A DNA stretch of 64,000 nucleotides, from NCBI GenBank assembly GCA_009363875.1, contig CM018696.1, positions 19,047,475 through 19,111,474 of the forward strand, given 5' to 3'. Positions 12,206 to 22,768 of this stretch are shown here, piece by piece. The stretch comes from Mikania micrantha (taxonomy: Eukaryota; Streptophyta; Magnoliopsida; Asterales; Asteraceae). Position 1 is the first letter of the stretch; every line of letters begins with the position of its first letter. The notes beneath the pieces were generated by a model, which was not told where the DNA came from, did not search any database, and worked only from the letters and a program-made list of their open reading frames with translations. The translations under genes and the position numbers were made by a program.

Positions 12206-12583
12206 TTATTTTTGCTTCAGAGCCAAACCAATTTTATTTCTGAGAGTCCGCACATACTTCTGGACTTTATATTCTGTTTCAGCGTTTTCCAAGGTCTTAT
12301 TCTGCATTTCCTTCGGATCATGATTGGGTAGCTTGAGAATTTCATCCCAATCTGAGAAGAAAGTCCTTGATCCATTGAATCTCTCAATGACCATACTTTT
12401 AAAGGCAACGTCATAGAACCATCTCTTGATTCTGGTTCTAGAATTTGTGATCTGAAGGGGTTCGGATTTAAGAGAAGGGACTAAAGGAAGAGGAGCTTTG
12501 ACAGGCCAGTGTATTATTTCTCTTCTTTTTACTTGATCCTTGGAGTCAAGTACTTTCTTGACTACAATATGCTGATGAGGCTC
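12206..12583 (-). pseudogene. Element E accessory ORF, C-terminal part
   Basis: This is the 3' end of the accessory frame that starts at 25794. Its stop is at 12206-12208. It contains a short RWFYD motif near 12405-12420 that also occurs near the end of F's product (VWFYD). This piece is uninterrupted. Removing the solo LTR at 12584-13034 and element T at 13044-22768 brings it into frame with 22769-23030, with no stop at the joins. The function is unknown. It has no similarity that I recognise to envelope proteins and no membrane segment. Confidence 0.75.
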
Positions 12584-13034
12584 TGTTGGTGAATATTTTG
12601 GGTGTCCGCTGCTGGTAGAATAGATTAGAATTGTATTTATTCATTTGTAATCACTTGTATGTATATATGTGTTGTTACACTAGAAACTGAGTCATTCACA
12701 GGAGCATCTGCGAATGAATTTCATGTAAAAGGGTCCATTCGTACGAATGAACATACGAATGGCTCCATTCGTACAAATGGGATATAGACCCTATAAATAC
12801 CAGTTTCCAGATTTAAGAGGCAAGGGTTTTTGGTATTCTAGGATTTTGAGCACGAGAGGGGGAAAGATCATGCTTGATCTCTCCTCGGCAACACTATGTT
12901 CTTTTATGATGTGGATTCAAGCTTGTAATCATTCGATTAATCAATATATCATTCGGTTTGATTCATATTCTTCATGTGTGCAAACCCTAACCTTCCGTCC
13001 AAAACAGTAATCGCCGGTCCTTAACGTTTTTTCA
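12584..13034 (+). mobile_element. Solo LTR, 451 bp, inserted in E's accessory ORF
   Basis: Starts TGTTGGTG, ends TTTTTTCA, and is flanked by the duplication GGCTC (12579-12583 and 13035-13039). A good TATA box, CCTATAAATACC, lies at about 12789-12800, which suggests plus-strand polarity. No internal region or second LTR is present, so it is a solo LTR left by recombination (or a small unit of unknown class). It lies 9 bp from element T. Confidence 0.75.
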
Positions 13035-13431
13035 GGCTCATAGTGTCGCACCCCGAGAAATCCCGTCCCGAACGGGGCGCGAACAACAACAGATTGTCAG
13101 GATCGCAGTCTCCGGTCACACAACAAGCGAGACCTATATGTCTGGTTGTATACGTACATCCAATTACTTGGATAAAACAGTTTGTATAATCAGAGTTGCG
13201 GAAGTAAGTGTAGGTTATCAAAACAGATTAATATTCATAGATAGCGGAAACGTTAATTTAAAACAGTTTTCAAAATGATAAGTAACCATAGTTGCGGAAG
13301 CGATTAAAAATGTCTAACAATACATAGGTAACACGATCAAACGATAAAAATGTTTAAATGACTAAGACACTTAAACAGATGCATGCGACTCCAGCCTAGC
13401 ATCCTATTCCTTGTGCGCGTGTCTTAGTTAC

Positions 13432-13913
13432 CTGAGAAAACATGCGAGTAAAGAGTCAACACAAAGGTTGGTGAGAGCACAGGTTTGTATTAGCAGTAAA
13501 CATCAAAATGTTTAAAGTAATTGTTTATAGTTTTATATATCATATGCGGGTTCGAAACCGAAGCTAACATGCTGCCTCCCGCCATATCCATCCAACAAGA
13601 TATGGTAATGTTTATTGGTCAATTATGCACTGTTCCAACCTCCAGTCGGGGTGTCCATACGGCGCACAACAGTGGGGCTTGTCAGGCCCAAATAGTACTA
13701 TTCAGAATTACCACGCTAAGCGCTACGCGCTATTAACGGTTCGAGATGTGTTTAATGAGGACTTATCAGTTTTGTGGATGAGTGCCACACATATGTATAT
13801 ACGATATTAGCATGTACAAATGAAACCAAAAGTATGTATGTTGATCAAAATCAGTTGTATGCAATGTTTTCTCCCCCAAAGGTAGAAAATGTAAAAAGGG
13901 GCCGTGAACTCAC
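13432..13913 (-). other. Putative intron inside 3' LTR of T
   Basis: On the minus strand the donor is ACCAG|GTGAGTTC at 13913 and the acceptor is GTTTTCTCAG|GTAAC at 13432; length 482 nt. A run of Ts precedes the acceptor. Confidence 0.5.
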
Positions 13914-15137
13914 CTGGTAAAGCAGTTCCGGTTTATGTGGTGTTTGCGACTGTGAAAGCTAGCAGTCCTGCTAGTAAGTTCCTATAATCATATAGGTGTG
14001 AGTATGTGTTTTGTGGTGTGTTGTAATTCATACAACTCCAAGTGTCGGTGTGCTCAACCGAGTGCGTGTGTGTTGACTTGTGCTGACTCTACGAATCGTT
14101 GTTGACACGATTGTTGTGTTTATGTGTCTCAATGCACATAAGACCCCAAAATGCATCCTATGACTCTACTCGCACAAGTTACCATTTTTAGAAAGTTTCC
14201 CATTTAAGAAAGTGTGGTTATGAAATTCCATTTCATAATGTTAATACTTTTAATATGTTTATAAAATACATTTAAACCCTTAAAACATGTCGTTTGCGCA
14301 TAAATCATCATTTATGCCGTTTTGTCCAAATAAAGTTTCCTTATTTGGAAAGTATCCGTTTAAAAGTTCGTTTTCACAAATCCAAGTTTCCAAATATGTT
14401 AAAAACTGTTTCTAAACATATTTCAATAATCCAAGTTCATCAAAACGTTTTAAAACATCAAAAGCCCTCTTTTGATTTACAAAAGTTTCCATAAATAGTA
14501 AGTTTCTACAAAACCAAGTTTTTGACAAAATCAAATATCCCAATGTGTTTCTAAACACTCCAATACACATTTAACAACATCTAGACATGTCTAACATGTC
14601 TAGATCATCACAAATTTAAGACTTGCAACATAAAAGTTTCCTTTTATGGCAAGTGTACCAATATCATCCCCAAATCAAACAATAACTAAACCAAACTCAA
14701 ATCTAACATCACTAGACAATAAAATCAGTAAATCTATGACGATAACACATCAAATCACCAACAAATCTGAGCACAATCATCATATGGAGTTGCATGTGGG
14801 TTTTTACCCATTGCATGTGCGATCTATCAACTAATAAACACAAGAAACTACCTTAGAAGCTTAAATCTGTGGTAGAACAGGTTCTGGAACTCCAATGGCG
14901 GCTGGTGATGAGCTCTTAGCTTGTGGATGGCTTCCAAAAACTCTCCTTGAGCTTCAATGGCTTCAAATCACTCCAAGGTTGCAAGGAAAAGCTTCAAGGA
15001 TGTTACCAGGGGGATTTGAGGTTGATAACAGTGGGTTTTGGTCGCAAATGGATGTGAGAGCTCGAGTGGATTGCAAAGGAGACGGGTAGGAATGAGATGG
15101 GATTGATTATAAAGAAATTTTGATCTGCATGGCCTTC

Positions 15138-15257
15138 GCGTACCGCAGAGGCCGATCAAATTTCTTTATCGCGTACCGCTATGGAATTCGGGAGACTCGA
15201 CTCCCGGTTTGCTTCGCGTACCGCGAAGCATTTCGCGGTGTAGTTGTCGCGTACCGC
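15138..15257 (-). promoter_or_regulatory. Four GCGGTACGC-type boxes upstream of TATA, 3' LTR of T
   Basis: GCGTACCGC (plus-strand view) occurs at 15138, 15171, 15216 and 15249, at intervals of 33, 45 and 33. On the minus strand they lie 23 bp and more upstream of CTTTATAA. The boxes are GC-rich in an AT-rich LTR. B has the same arrangement. A repeated transcription-factor site is the likely role; which factor is unknown. Confidence 0.6.
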
Positions 15258-15636
15258 GACGACACCATTTTCTTGTTTTTCAATTTCGTCGATTCGATTT
15301 CGCTCGTACTCGATTCCTAACGTTTATCCAAAGCATCTAATGCATGTTTAGCACATAATCATGTAATACCATATAAGTTTGATCACCACGTTCGTGAGAC
15401 TCGTGTGTGTTTCGATAATTCCTTGAATTACCTTTGATGGTTCGTGTTTGTGTGTTTACGAAGTGTTTGCACGCTTGATTAGTCCCAATCAACGTGTAAT
15501 GCACAATTCAATAATAATCCAAATTATTGTTTTGTGTTTGTGTTTAGCTCATCTAATTAAACTCAATTAAATGAAGTGCAACAAGTATGGATGTGAAATG
15601 AGTGTTGCAATTTACCTAAAATTGTCGGGTGTCACA

Positions 15637-15760
15637 TCATCCCCTTGTTGAAAGAAATTTCGTCCCGAAATTTGGTTGTTGGTAGTGTTTGAGAATGAAA
15701 ATTTGAAAATTTCTGGTTGTCACATCATCCCCTTGTTGAAAGGAAATTTCGTCCCGAAAT
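15637..15760 (-). other. Doubled polypurine tract of element T
   Basis: Two copies of the block AAATTTCGGGACGAAATT...CAACAAGGGGATGATGTGAC (minus strand; middle omitted) lie about 90 bp apart, at 15630-15680 and 15718-15762. The inner copy directly follows the integrase stop; the outer copy abuts the LTR. Element B has the same duplication. Confidence 0.8.
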
Positions 15761-16860
15761 TTATTCGTTGTTGTCTGCGTTCGACGTTGTCTGTTTGAAG
15801 AGATGGGGATATTTGCGCATCATTTGATCTTTACGTTCCCACATGAATTCGGGTCCGCGTTTCGAGTTCCATCGGACCCTGGCAATAGGAATCCGACTCT
15901 GTTTAAGTCGTTTGACCTCTCGGTCCGTGTTCTCTACCGGTTCTCCCACGAATCGTAGTTGTTTATCCACCTGGATTTCATCCGGTGGAATCACAAGTGT
16001 CTCATCTGATAGATACTTTTTCAAGTTTGAGACGTGAAACACGTTGTGAACTCCGTCGAGTTCGGCTGGTAAGTTGAGTTGGTATGCCATCGGACCAATC
16101 CTTATCAGGATCTCGAAAGGTCCAATATACCGTGGGTTGAGTTTGCCTTGTTTACCGAAACGAATGACGCCTTTCCATGGAGAAACTTTCAAAAGGACTT
16201 TATCTCCTACCTGAAATTTCATAGGTTTCCGGCGTTTGTCGGCATAGCTCTTCTGGCGATCTCAAGCTGCTGCCATGCGGTTTCTGATTTGCACGATTTT
16301 CTCCGTAGTTTCGTGTACAAGTTCCGGGCCAGTGAGCTGACTGTTGCCCACTTCCGCCCAGCAGATGGGTGATCGGCATTTCCTGCCATAGAGTGCCTCA
16401 AAAGGTGCTGCTTTGATGCTTGTGTGGTAACTGTTGTTGTAGGAAAACTCTACCAACGGTAGGTGAGTCTCCCAGCTGTTGCCGAAGTCTACTACGCACG
16501 CTCGTAGCATATCTTCGAGGTTCTGTATGGTGCGTTCGCTCTGGCCATCAGTTTGTGGGTGGTATGCTGTTCTCATATCCAACCGTGTGCCAAGTGACTT
16601 TTGTAATGATTTCCAGAAGTTAGAAGTGAATCTAATATCTTGATCCGAAAGGATGGAGATTGGCACTTCATGTCGTGAGGCCACTTCCTTAGCATAGATT
16701 TAGGCTAGTTTTTCCATCCTGTCGTTTTCCCTAGTCCCAAGGAAATGTGCTGAATTTGTTAGTCGGTCCCTCATTACTCAGATTGTGTCATCCCCATTAG
16801 GAGTATGGGGTAATTGGGTAATGAAGTCCATAGGTATTTGTTCCCTCTTTCACATAGGGA
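15761..16860 (-). pseudogene. Element T pol: integrase and chromodomain
   Basis: Reading on the minus strand, the integrase begins in the region just before the catalytic core (MDFI-type block near 16830, then HFLGTREND). It continues through ISILSDQDIRF (second Asp), TDGQSERTIQ (Glu), RYIGPFEIL and the chromodomain (PVENTDREVKRL, FMWERKDQM), ending at 15761. Stops lie at about 16791 and 16700, and a TGA at 16262-16264 replaces the Arg that follows AAA in B and A. The frame is otherwise continuous. The zinc-binding region and all of RT and RNase H are missing, since this sequence joins the protease directly at about 16861-16868. Confidence 0.85.
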
Positions 16861-17138
16861 CAGGAGAGTGTCGCTTCTTTCACGGTTGATGTCTAGGGTT
16901 TCTCCACTAGGGAGAGGTATGCGCACAAACTTGTTGTGGCAAGTGATTTTAGCTTAGTTTTTAGACAACCATTCCATGCCTACTATTATCTCAAAGCTGC
17001 CTAGTGTAACCGGCATGAGGTCATCCGTAAAATTATGGTTTGCTAGCTCTAAAGTGCACTCTCTCAGAATGTGCTTAGTTGCAATCAGTTTATCATCAGC
17101 TAGCTCTACGGTGTATTCAACCTCTAGATACATTGGGG
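16861..17138 (-). pseudogene. Element T protease, C-terminal part, joined to integrase
   Basis: Continues from the gag-protease frame after a stop at 17139. It aligns closely to B's 57100-57380 (B: ATKHILKECTLELANH-like block, GGMDWFSEN, PLPSGETL). In-frame stops are present, for example near 16957. At about 16861-16868 the alignment to B jumps from B position about 57385 to about 59242, a deletion of about 1.86 kb that removes the whole RT-RNase H region. Confidence 0.8.
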
Positions 17139-18467
17139 TTATAACAAGTATTTACTAAAGTGCTTAAATATAAGACTTTTCTCGGTTCCAGTATCACACA
17201 ACACAGAAGCGTAATGATCGTCTAAGAGATACGTACCTATTGCAAGATTAGGATCATTTCTGGCTTCCTTAGCCCCAATTATGAGGGGTCGTTCCTTCGG
17301 ACCGTTATTGTTCCTGTTATTGTTGTCGTTCTCTAGATATGGGCAGTCCTTCCTGAGGTGCTCTGGCTTCCCACATTTGAAGCAACTCTTCGGTGCTTCA
17401 TCCCCATTGTTTTCCGCATGGGGGCAGTCCCTCTTATAGTGCCCTGGCTTTCCACATTCGAAGCAACCTTTTGGTGCTTTGTATTGCTGTGGTTGAGGCT
17501 GTGGAATTTTGGTCACCAGTTCACCCCTGCAGTTTTTAGTTGTGTGGCCTCGCTTTCCGCACCATTGGCATCTGTATCTTTCACACGGTCCCCATTTATG
17601 ATGATAATCACAGTTGTTGCACCTTGGGTTTTTGCCAGCATAAGCACCCTTACGTCGTCTTAGTGGTTGTAGAGTGGGGGTTTCGTTTTGAGTGTTATCC
17701 CATTTGCGTTTGTTGTCGGTGGTTTTGATTATTGAGCCACGTGGAGGTAATAATCCTTGAATCACTGCCGTATCGGTCATTTCATGAGCTAAGTATACGG
17801 CTTGCCGTAAGGTGGTGGGGTCAGCGGATAGTACCATATCCCGAACCTGTGGTGTCAATCCCTCAATGTATCTTTCGAGATGTTTGTAGGCTGGGGTCAC
17901 CATCTCTGGGCACATATGTGCCAACTCATAAGATCGAGTAGTGTATGCCTCGATCTCAGAACCAATCATCCTGTGGTTCCGAAATTCCGTTTCTGATCTC
18001 TGAACTTTGTCGTGAGGGAAATATTTGTGGTTCATCATTCTTTTGAATTTCTCCCAAGGTATAGCTTCAGATGTTTCTCGTCCTATGGTTTGAACATTTG
18101 TGTCCCACCAAGTGAGGGCTGCTCCTTCTAAGGTTCCTGTTGCGTACTTCACGTGGTCCTTAACCCTACAGTTGCTCATGATGAAAGCTGTTTCCATTTT
18201 CTCAATCCATCGGGGGAGGCCGGCAGCACCCTCCGTATCATCGAAAGAAGGCGGTTTACAATCTAAGAATGTTTTGAATGTGCAGTAGGGTGGATTAGGG
18301 TTTGTCCTTTGAATCAGGTTATTCTGGTTACGTGCAGCTTCGCGTGCAGCGATTTCCTCCTCAACTCGTTTGCTGATTAGTGCGTTCAGCTTCGTTGCGG
18401 TGAGGTTAATGTTTCCACGACCTCCCGCGTTCTTGCATTCTCCGTGTCTTCCAGCCATGATCTTCAT
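17139..18467 (-). CDS. Element T gag with protease N-terminus
   Basis: The 442-residue frame starts MKIMAG; B has the same start, which supports it. A Gly/Arg-rich N-terminus is followed by the gag core (FLDCKPPSFDDTEGA, PRWIEKMETAF, GAALTWWDTN), then three CCHC knuckles (CQWCGKRGHTTKNC, CFECGKPGHYKRDC, CFKCGKPEHLRKDC; the last has Glu for the usual Gly) and the protease motif LCDTGTEKS, where family members usually have DTGAE. Gag forms the particle and binds RNA. The frame ends at a stop shortly after the protease active site, so no full protease is made. Gag itself appears intact. Confidence 0.85.
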   Translation of the reverse strand: MKIMAGRHGECKNAGGRGNINLTATKLNALISKRVEEEIAAREAARNQNNLIQRTNPNPPYCTFKTFLDCKPPSFDDTEGAAGLPRWIEKMETAFIMSNCRVKDHVKYATGTLEGAALTWWDTNVQTIGRETSEAIPWEKFKRMMNHKYFPHDKVQRSETEFRNHRMIGSEIEAYTTRSYELAHMCPEMVTPAYKHLERYIEGLTPQVRDMVLSADPTTLRQAVYLAHEMTDTAVIQGLLPPRGSIIKTTDNKRKWDNTQNETPTLQPLRRRKGAYAGKNPRCNNCDYHHKWGPCERYRCQWCGKRGHTTKNCRGELVTKIPQPQPQQYKAPKGCFECGKPGHYKRDCPHAENNGDEAPKSCFKCGKPEHLRKDCPYLENDNNNRNNNGPKERPLIIGAKEARNDPNLAIGTYLLDDHYASVLCDTGTEKSLIFKHFSKYLL

Positions 18468-20159
18468 AGCGAGAATATGCGTTAGTGTAGATCTAATGAC
18501 TAAAGTAGCACATGCTTGATATGAGAAGAAAACATGTATTGATTGTCATAGACCAAATTTTCGATAACATATATTAATCTCGATATTTAATAAGTTGTAC
18601 TGATTACAATTTATTTAACACCCAAGTCACTACAATTCCAAAATTTCGAGTACAGAGACACGACTTGTCCCTACCAAATCTATGCTAAGTAATTCAAGAG
18701 CATTATCGATTGTGAAATCCGAATCAGCACTCGCCGCTGGTTCCTTTTCCTCAGAGTCAAGTTCTTCTGGAACTGGATCAGTGACCTTGTTTTCCAGTCC
18801 TTAGATTCCAGTTTTAGCGATGGCAGCCCGACCTTCGGGTCATCTTGTTGACTATGCTACCAAGTTCTATATGTCATACATTTGTATGTCTGGGTTCCTC
18901 TTCAAGACACTCGATTCGGTCGTCCGCCCAGGTCAGGTCCTGAGCCAATCCGACTCAAGACACTGCCTCTTAGGCTCATGTGAGTCTAATATGGGTTATG
19001 TATTCTCGGGTGATTCTTCCATGGGGTCCTCATCGGGAAATTTGATACGTTGCTCATGTGAACTGTAAAGTCGCAACATGAGGTTTTCATGGATACATGG
19101 TAGTCTGGACTATAGCTGGAAATTTTGATGAACTTTATATTGAAGTCTTGATTCGTTACTTGAATTCCGTTGCAATCATCAGGATGAGGGATAAGCGAAT
19201 ATCAATGTATGTGTTTTCAAAAATAGGCTCATAATAGAATTTGCCAGAATTCATGCGTACCTGTAAATTCACGATTATGTTGCGCACCATGATCGTCAAT
19301 TTACCTTACATAGGAATTCTAGTTCCTCCTGCTTAGAGCTATTAGGTTTTACTGGATTCATAGTTTATTCATGTCATCGAGATTCAAACATGAGTCATAT
19401 GAGGTGTGGTTAAATAGCCTATCGAACTAATACTTGGGCTAGTCACGCGAATTGTATGGTATTATAGGATCTTGCGTAGATCCTATAAGGATAGCTACGT
19501 GGCTTGAGCGTGTTTTCCTCAGGTCACTAGGTGTTGAGTCACTGATTGTGTGAGTGTTAGTATTGATGCTTCTGGATGACCACCTAGCACCCGTAATGAA
19601 ATCCCTCCGCACGGTCACTCTAGTTTTCCTTGACTCGAGCGACCATGTTCGTTCGGTGATATTCTATGAGTGACAGGGAGTTGAGTTTGGAATCTCCTCA
19701 TATGGTCCTTGTAAGCAGTATGTGTAGTGGTACCAAAGGGTTTCAAGAATGTTGTTGAACCACAGGGCCTGTTTCATCCCTGGACTTGTTTAAGTTTCAT
19801 CCCCGATCAGCTTTTGTCGTCGCCTCTTCGATTCGGGCACCGGTGATATAGCGTATGTGTACCGGCTGCTCCTCCTGCGATGGCTCAGACGTGCTGTCTT
19901 CGGGTGATAGTTGGTGCTTGGTTCGGTGACTCAACTGCTACCGGTAGTATTGGTATTGAAGGTGTAGGAACAACCTGTTCCTTCTCGTCGTATGCGAGCA
20001 TAGACGGTGATGAGAGTGATGCCACATCTAAATGAGTGAATTGTGTGTATGTACGATAATGTATGCAAGTAGAACTAATACTAAGCACTACGCGTTGTGT
20101 GGAGACTAGTGGTTATAGACTAAGTTCACTAAATGCAAACCTAATTCGCAATAACCGGA
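18468..20159 (-). other. Leader region of element T
   Basis: This 1.7-kb stretch lies between the primer binding site and gag; the same region in B is only about 0.25 kb. The first 75 bp next to the PBS match B. The rest includes a minus-strand open stretch at 20088-19885, rich in Ser, Pro and Thr, that resembles the N-terminal region upstream of gag in long-leader Tekay elements. It has stops and I see no intact gene. Confidence 0.55.
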
Positions 20160-20172
20160 GGCTCTGATACCA
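20160..20172 (-). other. Primer binding site of element T
   Basis: On the minus strand TGGTATCAGAGCC, complementary to the 3' end of initiator Met tRNA, three bases from the 5' LTR. Confidence 0.9.
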
Positions 20173-20175
20173 ATC

Positions 20176-22768
20176 TGTCGCACCCCGAGAAATCCCGTCC
20201 CGAACGGGGCGCGAACAACAACAGATTGTCAGGATCGCAGTCTCCGGTCACACAACAAGCGAGACCTATATGTCTGGTTGTATACGTACATCCAATTACT
20301 TGGATAAAACAGTTTGTATAATCAGAGTTGCGGAAGTAAGTGTAGGTTATCAAAACAGATTAATATTCATAGATAGCGGAAACGTTAATTTAAAACAGTT
20401 TTCAAAATGATAAGTAACCATAGTTGCGGAAGCGATTAAAAATGTCTAACAATACATAGGTAACACGATCAAACGATAAAAATGTTTAAATGACTAAGAC
20501 ACTTAAACAGATGCATGCGACTCCAGCCTAGCATCCTATTCCTTGTGCGCGTGTCTTAGTTACCTGAGAAAACATGCGAGTAAAGAGTCAACACAAAGGT
20601 TGGTGAGAGCACAGGTTTGTATTAGCAGTAAACATCAAAATGTTTAAAGTAATTGTTTATAGTTTTATATATCATATGCGGGTTCGAAACCGAAGCTAAC
20701 ATGCTGCCTCCCGCCATATCCATCCAACAAGATATGGTAATGTTTATTGGTCAATTATGCACTGTTCCAACCTCCAGTCGGGGTGTCCATACGGCGCACA
20801 ACAGTGGGGCTTGTCAGGCCCAAATAGTACTATTCAGAATTACCACGCTAAGCGCTACGCGCTATTAACGGTTCGAGATGTGTTTAATGAGGACTTATCA
20901 GTTTTGTGGATGAGTGCCACACATATGTATATACGATATTAGCATGTACAAATGAAACCAAAAGTATGTATGTTGATCAAAATCAGTTGTATGCAATGTT
21001 TTCTCCCCCAAAGGTAGAAAATGTAAAAAGGGGCCGTGAACTCACCTGGTAAAGCAGTTCCGGTTTATGTGGTGTTTGCGACTGTGAAAGCTAGCAGTCC
21101 TGCTAGTAAGTTCCTATAATCATATAGGTGTGAGTATGTGTTTTGTGGTGTGTTGTAATTCATACAACTCCAAGTGTCGGTGTGCTCAACCGAGTGCGTG
21201 TGTGTTGACTTGTGCTGACTCTACGAATCGTTGTTGACACGATTGTTGTGTTTATGTGTCTCAATGCACATAAGACCCCAAAATGCATCCTATGACTCTA
21301 CTCGCACAAGTTACCATTTTTAGAAAGTTTCCCATTTAAGAAAGTGTGGTTATGAAATTCCATTTCATAATGTTAATACTTTTAATATGTTTATAAAATA
21401 CATTTAAACCCTTAAAACATGTCGTTTGCGCATAAATCATCATTTATGCCGTTTTGTCCAAATAAAGTTTCCTTATTTGGAAAGTATCCGTTTAAAAGTT
21501 CGTTTTCACAAATCCAAGTTTCCAAATATGTTAAAAACTGTTTCTAAACATATTTCAATAATCCAAGTTCATCAAAACGTTTTAAAACATCAAAAGCCCT
21601 CTTTTGATTTACAAAAGTTTCCATAAATAGTAAGTTTCTACAAAACCAAGTTTTTGACAAAATCAAATATCCCAATGTGTTTCTAAACACTCCAATACAC
21701 ATTTAACAACATCTAGACATGTCTAACATGTCTAGATCATCACAAATTTAAGACTTGCAACATAAAAGTTTCCTTTTATGGCAAGTGTACCAATATCATC
21801 CCCAAATCAAACAATAACTAAACCAAACTCAAATCTAACATCACTAGACAATAAAATCAGTAAATCTATGACGATAACACATCAAATCACCAACAAATTT
21901 GAGCACAATCATCATATGGAGTTGCATGTGGGTTTTTACCCATTGCATGTGCGATCTATCAACTAATAAACACAAGAAACTACCTTAGAAGCTTAAATCT
22001 GTGGTAGAACAGGTTCTGGAACTCCAATGGCGGCTGGTGATGAGCTCTTAGCTTGTGGATGGCTTCCAAAAACTCTCCTTGAGCTTCAATGGCTTCAAAT
22101 CACTCCAAGGTTGCAAGGAAAAGCTTCAAGGATGTTACCAGGGGGATTTGAGGTTGATAACAGTGGGTTTTGGTCGCAAATGGATGTGAGAGCTCGAGTG
22201 GATTGCAAAGGAGACGGGTAGGAATGAGATGGGATTGATTATAAAGAAATTTTGATCTGCATGGCCTTCGCGTACCGCAGAGGCCGATCAAATTTCTTTA
22301 TCGCGTACCGCTATGGAATTCGGGAGACTCGACTCCCGGTTTGCTTCGCGTACCGCGAAGCATTTCGCGGTGTAGTTGTCGCGTACCGCGACGACACCAT
22401 TTTCTTGTTTTTCAATTTCGTCGATTCGATTTCGCTCGTACTCGATTCCTAACGTTTATCCAAAGCATCTAATGCATGTTTAGCACATAATCATGTAATA
22501 CCATATAAGTTTGATCACCACGTTCGTGAGACTCGTGTGTGTTTCGATAATTCCTTGAATTACCTTTGATGGTTCGTGTTTGTGTGTTTACGAAGTGTTT
22601 GCACGCTTGATTAGTCCCAATCAACGTGTAATGCACAATTCAATAATAATCCAAATTATTGTTTTGTGTTTGTGTTTAGCTCATCTAATTAAACTCAATT
22701 AAATGAAGTGCAACAAGTATGGATGTGAAATGAGTGTTGCAATTTACCTAAAATTGTCGGGTGTCACA
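20176..22768 (-). repeat. 5' LTR of element T
   Basis: Same sequence as 13044-15636 apart from one noticed substitution. It carries the palindrome (20823-20834) and the four GCGGTACGC-type boxes (22270-22389). Confidence 0.93.
20564..21045 (-). other. Putative intron inside 5' LTR of T
   Basis: Same donor and acceptor as 13432-13913, shifted by 7132. In this LTR the segment would lie within the transcript leader, upstream of the PBS. Confidence 0.5.

Larger units (their letters stand above)
13044..15636 (-). repeat. 3' LTR of element T
   Basis: In plus-strand orientation it starts TGTCGCACCCC and ends GGGTGTCACA. It is repeated at 20176-22768 with a constant offset of 7132. On the minus strand it has four GCGGTACGC-type boxes (15138-15257), a TATA-like CTTTATAA (about 15108-15115), an intron-like segment (13432-13913) and the AATAGTACTATT palindrome (13691-13702). 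Confidence 0.93.
13044..22768 (-). mobile_element. Element T: Tekay-type Ty3/gypsy retrotransposon lacking RT and RNase H
   Basis: Complete with two 2593-bp LTRs, primer binding site, polypurine tract and target duplication CATAG (13039-13043 and 22769-22773); total 9725 bp. Order on the minus strand: LTR (20176-22768), leader, gag-protease (18467-17139 and on), integrase with chromodomain (to 15761), doubled polypurine tract, LTR (13044-15636). The segment for RT and RNase H is absent. The LTRs looked identical except one C/T difference (14767 against 21899) in the parts compared. This is the youngest insertion in the window. Confidence 0.93.
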
